Source: Caldifarciminota bacterium (lineage in GTDB: Bacteria > Hydrothermota > Hydrothermia > LBFQ01). From it: a DNA stretch of 45,290 bases. Positions within the stretch are counted from its first letter, which is position 1. Every line of letters begins with the position of its first letter. A program made the translations under genes and the position numbers. Under the pieces are notes generated by a model that had not been told where the DNA came from, made no database searches, and worked only from the letters and a program-made list of their open reading frames with translations. The stretch spans positions 1 to 45,290 of the forward strand of contig JALWYV010000045.1 of assembly GCA_027003075.1 (NCBI GenBank), read 5' to 3'. Below, one piece after another: positions 39,943-45,290 of this stretch.

Positions 39943-40602
39943 TTGTACCTCGTAGTTGACGCCGGGAACAGCTCCGTCAAGGTTGGCCTGTTTAAAGGTA
40001 ACCGCCTCGTCCTGCGTATAACTTCATCTTACGACCGCGTCCACTCCGCCGGAAAGCACCTCTCCCTACTGGGATACGATAGGGGTCTGATAATATCCGT
40101 GGCTTACGAATTGAACGATTATCTCCTGCGATTCTTCCCCCGATCTCACCTGCTGATACCCTCCCGTCTATCCGTACCAACCCGATATTCCCTCTCCACG
40201 CTCGGCCCGGACAGGCTGGCGGCCTCCTACCCCTTCATCGTCAAAAAAACGAGTGCGATTGTGGCCGTGTGCGGTACGGCCGTTACGGTGAACGTGATAA
40301 AGGACGGTGTATTTCTCGGTGGCCCAATATTCCCCTCCTTTGACAAACTCAGATCCGCCTACCTATCACTTTCCATGATGGGGAGGAAACTCCATCCCGA
40401 CAGCCTTGGGGCCATAGAGGACGGCATAAGGTACGCCATCCTCGGAGGGGTCAGGGAGGTCATGCGGGATATGGAGAGGAGGTACGGCATAAGGAGGAAG
40501 TACCTTACGGGTGGGTGTGCCCACGCCCTTAAAGTGGGTGGAAGGATAGTCCCGGACCTCGTCCTCCTCGGAGGCAGGATGCTTCTGGATAGGATCGTTT
40601 AA
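39943..40602 (+). CDS. coaX: Type III pantothenate kinase
   Basis: The 219-residue protein matches CoaX, which phosphorylates pantothenate at the start of coenzyme A synthesis. DAGNSSVKVGLF at residues 6-17 is the phosphate-1 motif, normally DIGNT. SLSTLGPDRLAASYP, AVCGTAVTVNVI (normally D.GTA) and FLGGPIFPS follow. The only upstream start available is TTG 39943, which is needed to include the first strand. panD at the left end supplies beta-alanine for the same pathway. Confidence 0.9.
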   Translation: MYLVVDAGNSSVKVGLFKGNRLVLRITSSYDRVHSAGKHLSLLGYDRGLIISVAYELNDYLLRFFPRSHLLIPSRLSVPTRYSLSTLGPDRLAASYPFIVKKTSAIVAVCGTAVTVNVIKDGVFLGGPIFPSFDKLRSAYLSLSMMGRKLHPDSLGAIEDGIRYAILGGVREVMRDMERRYGIRRKYLTGGCAHALKVGGRIVPDLVLLGGRMLLDRIV

Positions 40603-40608
40603 CGACTT

Positions 40609-40614
40609 TACAAT
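40609..40614 (+). promoter_or_regulatory. -10 box for htpX
   Basis: TACAAT ends 7 nt before ATG 40622. Confidence 0.55.
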
Positions 40615-40621
40615 TGCAGCC

Positions 40622-41488
40622 ATGTGGGTGAACACGCTGAAGACGTTTGTCCTCCTTACGGCACTAACCCTGATACTGGTTTACCTCGGTAGTTATTTCG
40701 GCGGTTCAACGGGTGGGCTTATAGCCCTTACCTTCGCCGCGATAATAAACTTCGCCTCGTGGTTCTACTCCGATAAGATAGCCGTGGCCTCCGTCGGAGC
40801 GAGGGAGGTGAGCAGGGAGGAGGCTCCGGACCTTCACGCTATGGTTGAGGAGGTGGCCATGGCCGCTGGTCTCCCGAAACCCCGCATATACATCGCCCCT
40901 ATTCCCCAGCCCAACGCCTTCGCCACGGGCAGGGATCCCAAACATTCGGCCGTAGTCTTCACAGAGGGTATACTCCGTCTTCTGAACCGTCGGGAGTTGA
41001 AGGGGGTGATAGGCCACGAGCTCGCCCACATAAAGAACAGGGACATACTCGTAATGTCCGTCGTGGCTACGGTCGCCGGCGCGATAATGTTCCTTGTGGA
41101 CATGCTCCGTTGGGCGGCCTTCTTCGGTTTCGGCGGCAGGGATAGGGACCGCGGCAATCCCCTCGTCCTCCTCGGCATGATAATCGTCCTTCCTATAGTC
41201 GTCCTCCTCATAAGGCTGGCCATATCTCGCGCCAGGGAGTACCTCGCGGATTACTACGGGGCGAAGTTCACTAAGGACCCCGAGGCCCTCGCCAGCGCCC
41301 TTGAGAAGTTGGCCTTAGGCGTTCAGGCCGTACCTTCCGAAGTTCCCCAGCACATGTCCCACATGTTCATAGTTAACCCCTTCTCCGGGAGTTTCCTCGC
41401 AGAACTGTTCTCCACCCATCCCCCCGTTGAAAAGAGGATCAAACGCCTGCGGGAACTGGCACAGGACCCCTCCTTCTTCCTCTCTTAG
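40622..41488 (+). CDS. htpX: Membrane protease HtpX
   Basis: The 288-residue protein has two N-terminal membrane segments, then the zinc motif VIGHELAHIKNRD (about residues 136-148). Two further membrane segments follow, then REYLADYYGAKFT with the third ligand, and the C-terminal STHPPVEKRIKRLRELA. It degrades misfolded membrane proteins and complements FtsH. The protein is the usual length. Its stop codon overlaps that of the convergent glycosyltransferase gene. Confidence 0.95.
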   Translation: MWVNTLKTFVLLTALTLILVYLGSYFGGSTGGLIALTFAAIINFASWFYSDKIAVASVGAREVSREEAPDLHAMVEEVAMAAGLPKPRIYIAPIPQPNAFATGRDPKHSAVVFTEGILRLLNRRELKGVIGHELAHIKNRDILVMSVVATVAGAIMFLVDMLRWAAFFGFGGRDRDRGNPLVLLGMIIVLPIVVLLIRLAISRAREYLADYYGAKFTKDPEALASALEKLALGVQAVPSEVPQHMSHMFIVNPFSGSFLAELFSTHPPVEKRIKRLRELAQDPSFFLS

Positions 41489-42336
41489 GGCAGGAGGGAT
41501 CGGACCGCCCCCTTGAGGGCCATAACGCTCCCACCGTACCTGAGACTTTTGACGGCGTAGTATAGGGAGGCTTTCCTCCGCTTCGTACGGCCGAGGCGGT
41601 AGGAAAGGGCGCCGTAAAAGTGGGCTTTAACCCTCTTTAACACATCGGGCGGCAGGTAGGACGAGACCACGTCCATCAGGGTTTCGTAAAGAGTAACGAC
41701 CCTCTCCGACTGGAGCGCCCGCAGGCTGTCTCTCCTGTTCTGGTAGTGGATGAGGCCGGGTAAGTCCTGAAAGCGCAACAGACCTTTCATAACTAACCTC
41801 ACGGACAGTTCCCAGTCTTCCAGTAGGGTCAACCTCTCGTTGACCCCCCCCACCTCAAGGAACGTATCCCTGCGTATAAGCAGGGCGCCGACCTGAAGGA
41901 CTATACCGTCCCGCGAGAAGGGGAAGAGTATCCTGTCCTTCAGAGGTCTCTCCGAAGGGGCGTAGGCGAGGCCGAGGGTCTCACCGGTACGGGCGTCCAC
42001 CACCACGACGTTGGAGAAGACGGCTTGAGCCTCTTCCTTCAGGAGGTACTCCACCTGAGCGTCCAGTTTGCCGGGGGTGAACTCGTCGTCGTCGTCAAGG
42101 AAGGCGATAAATGGGGCATCAGTCATTTTGGCCAGCCTGTTGCGTACGATGGATGGGTTGCCCGTGTGATTGAAGCGGACGATCTTTACACCCGGAATAT
42201 CCAGGCTGACCGGTGGGTCGCTTCCGTCGTCCCCTACCAGTACTTCAACCTCTACACCGTTCTTTAAGGCGCTCTCCACCGCCCTCCTTACCTCGCGGGG
42301 GCGGTTGTACGTGGGTATCAGAACGGCGACCCTCAC
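41485..42336 (-). CDS. Family 2 glycosyltransferase
   Basis: The 283-residue protein has the GT-A fold signature: VAVLIPTYNRPREVRRAVES at the N-terminus, LVGDDGSDPP, the metal-binding AFLDDDDEFTP and a later LLEDWELSVRL (ED motif). It probably adds a sugar to a cell-surface glycan; donor and acceptor are unknown. The start is GTG, overlapping the upstream stop as GTGA, so it is translated together with the LVIVD propeller gene. Confidence 0.88.
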   Translation of the reverse strand: MRVAVLIPTYNRPREVRRAVESALKNGVEVEVLVGDDGSDPPVSLDIPGVKIVRFNHTGNPSIVRNRLAKMTDAPFIAFLDDDDEFTPGKLDAQVEYLLKEEAQAVFSNVVVVDARTGETLGLAYAPSERPLKDRILFPFSRDGIVLQVGALLIRRDTFLEVGGVNERLTLLEDWELSVRLVMKGLLRFQDLPGLIHYQNRRDSLRALQSERVVTLYETLMDVVSSYLPPDVLKRVKAHFYGALSYRLGRTKRRKASLYYAVKSLRYGGSVMALKGAVRSLLP

Positions 42337-43286
42337 TTAAGGAACCTGTATACCACCATCCCCTTCCGGGAGGCGGCGTAGATGTAGTCCCCCTTAACCA
42401 CTATGTCAAAGACGTAGTCCCCCTTGTATATCGGGGGCCTGTACCGGGCCACCTCCATCTTGCGGAAGGGATCCACGACGCTCACTCCCCCGTCACCGAA
42501 GGCCACGAATATCAGCTTGTTTATCGCCCTCACGTTCAGGGCGGAGCCGGGACCCTTCGCCCACCTTATTTCCTTCGGAGAAGAGGGGTCGGAGATGTCA
42601 AATAGCTGTACCCCCTTCCTTCCGAGGGCAACGTACGCGACGCCCCCCTCAACGTCAACGCTTATGGCGAAGCCACGGGTCGGAGCCTGTCCGATGAGTC
42701 GCGGCCTTCGGGGGTTGGAGATGTCGTATATCTTGAGGCCGTCCCTACCTGCGGCTATGTAGGCGTACCGGCCCTTTACGGTTATTCCACGGGTGAACCC
42801 GCCCGTCTTCGTAAGACTTACTAACCGTGGCCTCCGGGGGTTGGAGATACTCACTATAGCGAAACCGGAGTCTCCGACAGTGACGTACAGGTAGTTCCCC
42901 CTCATGAGGACCTCCATCGTCGTATCGGGGAGTTTCAGGGTATAGATCTCAGAGGCCGTATTGGGGTTGGATATGTTGAAGACCGATAGGCCCTTGTACC
43001 CGTGGCCGACGTACAGGTACCTCCCCTTTACGGCGACCCCGAGGGGCATGTTCGTGGTGGTTATGGTAGCCTCACGGTAGAGACTCTCCGGTTTGGAGAC
43101 GTCCACTACGAATATTCTCCGGAGAGACGTGAGGTAGGCGTACCTTCCGCTAACGTCCAGAGCAAAGCAGGGGGTGGGTAGCCGCAACCTCTTCACCAGA
43201 GTCATGTTGAGGGAGTCGGGCTTGTACTTGTTCTGGGAAAGTGTGTCTCCTCCCCATACCTGCGATAACAGGCTCAAAAGGAACAT
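42333..43286 (-). CDS. Exported LVIVD-repeat beta-propeller protein
   Basis: The 317-residue protein has about six LVIVD repeats of the form GRYAYLTSLRRIFVVDVSKP, GLSVFNISNPN, GRYAYIAAGRDGLKIYDISNP and GVAYVALGRKGVQLFDISDP, each about 42 residues. They form a propeller on the cell surface or in the periplasm. The start at 43286 gives MFLLSLLSQVWGG, a short uncharged signal. It is preferred over the in-frame ATG at 43313 because a TAAAAT box ends 7 nt before 43286 and lies inside the longer reading. Confidence 0.85.
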   Translation of the reverse strand: MFLLSLLSQVWGGDTLSQNKYKPDSLNMTLVKRLRLPTPCFALDVSGRYAYLTSLRRIFVVDVSKPESLYREATITTTNMPLGVAVKGRYLYVGHGYKGLSVFNISNPNTASEIYTLKLPDTTMEVLMRGNYLYVTVGDSGFAIVSISNPRRPRLVSLTKTGGFTRGITVKGRYAYIAAGRDGLKIYDISNPRRPRLIGQAPTRGFAISVDVEGGVAYVALGRKGVQLFDISDPSSPKEIRWAKGPGSALNVRAINKLIFVAFGDGGVSVVDPFRKMEVARYRPPIYKGDYVFDIVVKGDYIYAASRKGMVVYRFLK

Positions 43287-43293
43287 AGCCGTT

Positions 43294-43299
43294 ATTTTA
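43294..43299 (-). promoter_or_regulatory. -10 box for the LVIVD-GT2 operon
   Basis: TAAAAT ends 7 nt before ATG 43286. It lies exactly in the -35 position of the divergent tsaE box. Confidence 0.55.
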
Positions 43300-43316
43300 A
43301 CGTCGGATGCCATCCT

Positions 43317-43322
43317 TAGAAT
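43317..43322 (+). promoter_or_regulatory. -10 box for tsaE
   Basis: TAGAAT ends 5 nt before GTG 43328. The divergent -10 box is 17 bases away. Confidence 0.5.
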
Positions 43323-43327
43323 TTGCG

Positions 43328-43735
43328 GTGCGATTTGTAACCCGGTCCGGTGAGGAGACCGAACTCTTTGGTGAGTACCTTTTCTGCAGGCTTGCCCGAA
43401 AGTACCGCACCTTTCTCCTGTACGGTGAGATGGGAAGCGGTAAGACGACCTTCGTCAGGGGGTTCGTCCGCGCTGCTGGATACGATGGGGTGAGAAGCCC
43501 CACCTTTACGATGGTAACCGTATACCCCACGCCCTTAGGCCGTATACATCACGTGGACCTCTACAGGTTGCAGGGAGAGGAGGACTTCTATACCCTCGGA
43601 CTATTGGACGTGCTGGATAGGGAGTTCGTTGTGATAGAGTGGGCGGATAGGCTGCCCCTGAGGGTGGAGGGCGTGAGGTTGAATTTCTCGGTTGTCAATG
43701 AGAACGAAAGGGTGATCGGTGTGAACTTGCCTTAA
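43328..43735 (+). CDS. tsaE: tRNA N6-threonylcarbamoyladenosine ATPase TsaE
   Basis: The 135-residue protein has the Walker A motif LLYGEMGSGKTTFVRG, VRSPTFTMV, HHVDLYRL and VVIEWADRL, all TsaE landmarks. It supports the TsaB-TsaD complex in making t6A at position 37 of ANN-decoding tRNAs. The GTG at 43328 gives MRFVTRSGEETELFG, the normal N-terminus. The longer in-frame ATG (43307) would read through the promoter. tsaB and tsaD are not in the window. Confidence 0.92.
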   Translation: MRFVTRSGEETELFGEYLFCRLARKYRTFLLYGEMGSGKTTFVRGFVRAAGYDGVRSPTFTMVTVYPTPLGRIHHVDLYRLQGEEDFYTLGLLDVLDREFVVIEWADRLPLRVEGVRLNFSVVNENERVIGVNLP

Positions 43736-44027
43736 ATTCAGAATCTCCTTGCAATTGGGATGGTTCGTACTGAGCAGGAGGAAGGAGATGAGTATCACGC
43801 TGATAAGGTGATCTTCACTTTGGGATTTTGTTTGTGAGTGGCAGGATCTGAACTTGGATTAACGATCTCTGTTAACAGTCTTTTAATAGCCTTTGAGAAA
43901 TTCCAAACCGTAGTTTTGAATTCTGAAATACCCTCCGAACATTTTAGGCTTAACCTCCTTTTATGCATCGGTTATCTGCTTCGCTACACGGCCAGTATGA
44001 CCACCTGCACACATATCAGTTCAACCT
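43736..44027. other. Intergenic stretch without a supported gene
   Basis: About 290 A+T-rich bases lie between tsaE and the next promoter. No convincing gene, RNA or strong hairpin was found. An open frame from 43838 overlaps the real gene at 44041 in another frame and looks like chance. Confidence 0.5.
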
Positions 44028-44033
44028 TAAAAT
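44028..44033 (+). promoter_or_regulatory. -10 box for the small exported-protein cluster
   Basis: TAAAAT ends 7 nt before ATG 44041. Confidence 0.55.
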
Positions 44034-44040
44034 TTAACTT

Positions 44041-44511
44041 ATGCTGCTTTCCATATTACTTTCGGTTGAGCCTGCACCGGACTCCCTCTTTGGGAGATGG
44101 GAGGTATGGGAGTACTTTCAGGAGGCTGACACCACACCCCTACCGGAGGAACCTCAGGGGTACGACCTCAAACTCGGAAACCACATAGCCCTTCAGGATA
44201 CGTGGTACGACACCTACGAGTACGGTTTTGAGAAGTACGAAGGTGGTGAGCCTTACCTGTTCATCAGAGGCAAGCTCTTCCTTGAGGATATTGACAGTAT
44301 AGTCCTCTTCGTGAAGTGCAACTTCTCGTGCTATGCTGGAGGTCGTGGTATAACCCGCACGGGTATGGGTAAGTTAAGGCCTTTATACAATTTCCCCGAA
44401 GGCACGAAAGGGTGGAAAAGAATCGTCCTCAGACCTGCAGATATGTACGACGTTGATACCACGGATACGACCTTTGAAGGTAGGTACAAGGCGGAGTACT
44501 ACCTATCCTAA
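44041..44511 (+). CDS. Small exported protein, possible carbohydrate-binding-like fold
   Basis: The 156-residue protein starts with a minimal signal (MLLSILLSVEPAPDS). The body (FGRWEVWEYFQ ... VLFVKCNFSCYAGG ... KGWKRIVLRPADMYDVDTTD) has the strand order and the W..I.L...D. element seen in galactose-binding or CIA30-like beta-sandwiches. This is pattern-level similarity only. A related protein is encoded at 44793. Two tiny frames follow with overlapping codons, so it is the first gene of a small operon. Confidence 0.6.
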   Translation: MLLSILLSVEPAPDSLFGRWEVWEYFQEADTTPLPEEPQGYDLKLGNHIALQDTWYDTYEYGFEKYEGGEPYLFIRGKLFLEDIDSIVLFVKCNFSCYAGGRGITRTGMGKLRPLYNFPEGTKGWKRIVLRPADMYDVDTTDTTFEGRYKAEYYLS

Positions 44512-44621
44512 TGGTTGAGGTCGTCGTAGAGGCCATAAAGCGAAAGGAACCGGGGATATACTACGTCCGTTTTGAAGTATCGCCCCTTTACGTGTATCTG
44601 AAGAAGGAGGAGGAGAGATGA
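44511..44621 (+). CDS. 36-residue small ORF
   Basis: This frame opens at an ATG overlapping the previous stop (TAATG) and closes in an ATGA overlap with the next ORF. The product starts MVEVVVEAIKRKEPGIYYVRF and ends LKKEEER. GIYYVRFE resembles the G[VI]Y[FY]VR strand of Por sorting tails. There is no strong ribosome-binding site, so translation would depend on coupling. Confidence 0.4.
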   Translation: MVEVVVEAIKRKEPGIYYVRFEVSPLYVYLKKEEER

Positions 44622-44749
44622 TCGCCCTGATGCTCGTGTGGTTTGAGAGCAGGGTAACCAATTACGTCCACTCGGACAGGTACACTGAACCTGCGGGTGC
44701 GTATTTCGTTAAAACGAAGGGTAAGGTGTTTAGGGTAGTGGTCAGATAA
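44618..44749 (+). CDS. 43-residue ORF resembling a detached secretion/sorting tail
   Basis: The start (ATG 44618) has a strong AAGGAGG ribosome-binding site at 44604-44610, seven bases upstream. The product begins with a hydrophobic MIALMLVWFE. It ends PAGAYFVKTKGKVFRVVVR, close to the last strand pair of type A Por/T9SS sorting domains (PaGvYfvk...vrkvvv). It may be an autonomous minimal exported peptide or the remnant of a larger protein's C-terminus. Confidence 0.45.
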   Translation: MIALMLVWFESRVTNYVHSDRYTEPAGAYFVKTKGKVFRVVVR

Positions 44750-44778
44750 AAGCACTTGAAAAATCTCTGCTTCACCCT

Positions 44779-44784
44779 TAAAAT
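44779..44784 (+). promoter_or_regulatory. -10 box for the gene at 44793
   Basis: TAAAAT ends 8 nt before ATG 44793. Confidence 0.55.
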
Positions 44785-44792
44785 ATAACTCT

Positions 44793-45290
44793 ATGCTGTT
44801 TTTTGTTTATCTCCTTTCACAGTTTGACGAGAGCAAACAGGCGGACAGCATAGTAAAGTCGTGGGGAGTGGTTGAGTTCCACTATCACGGCTGGGACGTC
44901 AAGAACTTTGACACCCTGCCCGTTAATGATAGCATACCCATACCCAACGGGGAGTACAGGGTGATAGACGACTACGGCCCCCTACATATCAAAGGCAAAT
45001 GGGAATACTACAGGAGAGACTGGAAGACTATGGAGTTTAAGCCGCTTCTCGGATCTATCCTCAGAGGCTATCCCCTTGACCTCCTTGACTGGGGGAGGTA
45101 CCTCGTGTTCTATATCAGGGGGAAAGGAAGGTATGAGATAGGAGGAGAGATCGTATATCACCGATACTGCAGAGGCTTCATAGTGCGAAATCAGGTGCTT
45201 GACACATCGTGGAAAGAAATACGGATAGACCTTGATACCTTGAGAAAGGAGTTTGACGTTTATAATCCTCCACACTGGATATGGGATGAG
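44793..45290 (+). CDS. Small exported protein, related to 44041, truncated by the window edge
   Basis: The 166 visible codons are open to the last base. The start is fixed by the TAAAAT box and by an in-frame TGA at 44757 with no other start codon between. The protein opens MLFFVYLLSQFDESKQ (short uncharged signal). It then shows SWGVVEFHYHGW, RYLVFYIRGKGRYEIGG and TSWKEIRIDLDTLRKEF. The W..I.IDL..L element and overall strand order parallel the protein at 44041 and resemble beta-sandwich carbohydrate-binding modules. The C-terminal extent is unknown. Confidence 0.6.
   Translation, partial: MLFFVYLLSQFDESKQADSIVKSWGVVEFHYHGWDVKNFDTLPVNDSIPIPNGEYRVIDDYGPLHIKGKWEYYRRDWKTMEFKPLLGSILRGYPLDLLDWGRYLVFYIRGKGRYEIGGEIVYHRYCRGFIVRNQVLDTSWKEIRIDLDTLRKEFDVYNPPHWIWDE

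Noticed and set aside
43838-44188. 116-codon frame ahead of the gene at 44041
   Set aside because: It overlaps the better-supported gene at 44041 in a different frame. Its start is not near a -10 box and the C-terminal half mirrors that gene's codon bias.

Overview
The window looks like a compact chromosomal segment from a thermophilic, diderm, uncultured-type bacterium. The best fit is the candidate WOR-3 / Hydrothermae lineage near the FCB group. That placement is an inference. It rests on a surface protein with a type IX (Por) sorting-like tail, LVIVD and PQQ-like propeller proteins, a GlmL/MutL ATPase, LPS-type glycosyltransferases, and a TtuA-type tRNA thiolase, whose 2-thio-ribothymidine product is typical of thermophiles. 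No rRNA, tRNA, CRISPR array or complete insertion sequence was seen.

Layout. 1-1789 (minus): an ACT regulatory protein, panD and rsmD, then groES-groEL on their own promoter (groEL runs off the left edge). 1805-5405 (minus): an OmpA-like protein, a sorting-tail surface protein and glyA. 5432-16795 (plus): an orphan McrC-like nuclease; an exported metallopeptidase-propeller-barrel protein with a SWIM protein; an isolated nuoM coupled to gmk and a TPR gene; then an A+T-rich three-gene module (HTH-like, pentapeptide-repeat and polytopic membrane proteins). 16835-21659 (plus): ileS, holA and a GT9 glycosyltransferase. 21665-27110 (minus): grpE, a PQQ-like lipoprotein, proline dehydrogenase, and a 5'-nucleotidase / membrane protein / lipoprotein operon. 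27111-29400: a roughly 750-base noncoding tract with several stem-loops, beside a PIN-domain toxin and an unfamiliar 247-residue partner. 29421-34644 (plus): a lipoprotein, rseP, cdd, a SagB-like double nitroreductase and a TtuA-rhodanese fusion. 34646-43735: nadC, an ankyrin protein, an ndk / histidine phosphatase / membrane operon, glmL, coaX, htpX, a GT2 / LVIVD operon and tsaE. 44028-45290: a cluster of small exported proteins running off the right edge.

The strongest overall signal is regulatory. Twenty-eight first-in-unit genes have a TANNAT -10 box (mostly TANAAT) ending only 5-12 nt before the start codon. Most first genes are therefore probably transcribed without a 5' leader. Downstream genes use stop/start overlaps, and a few use strong Shine-Dalgarno sequences (groES, groEL, panD, the PIN partner, and the 43-residue ORF at 44618). 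The leaderless boxes also settle starts for ileS, glmL, tsaE, the ankyrin gene and the LVIVD gene. Several exported proteins begin directly with a very short hydrophobic run that lacks basic residues. Four convergent gene pairs meet at or overlap their stop codons, leaving no room for terminator hairpins.

The best candidates for undescribed systems are the HTH / pentapeptide / membrane module at 13215-16795, the PIN pair with the adjacent structured tract at 27111-29114, and the small exported-protein cluster at the right end.
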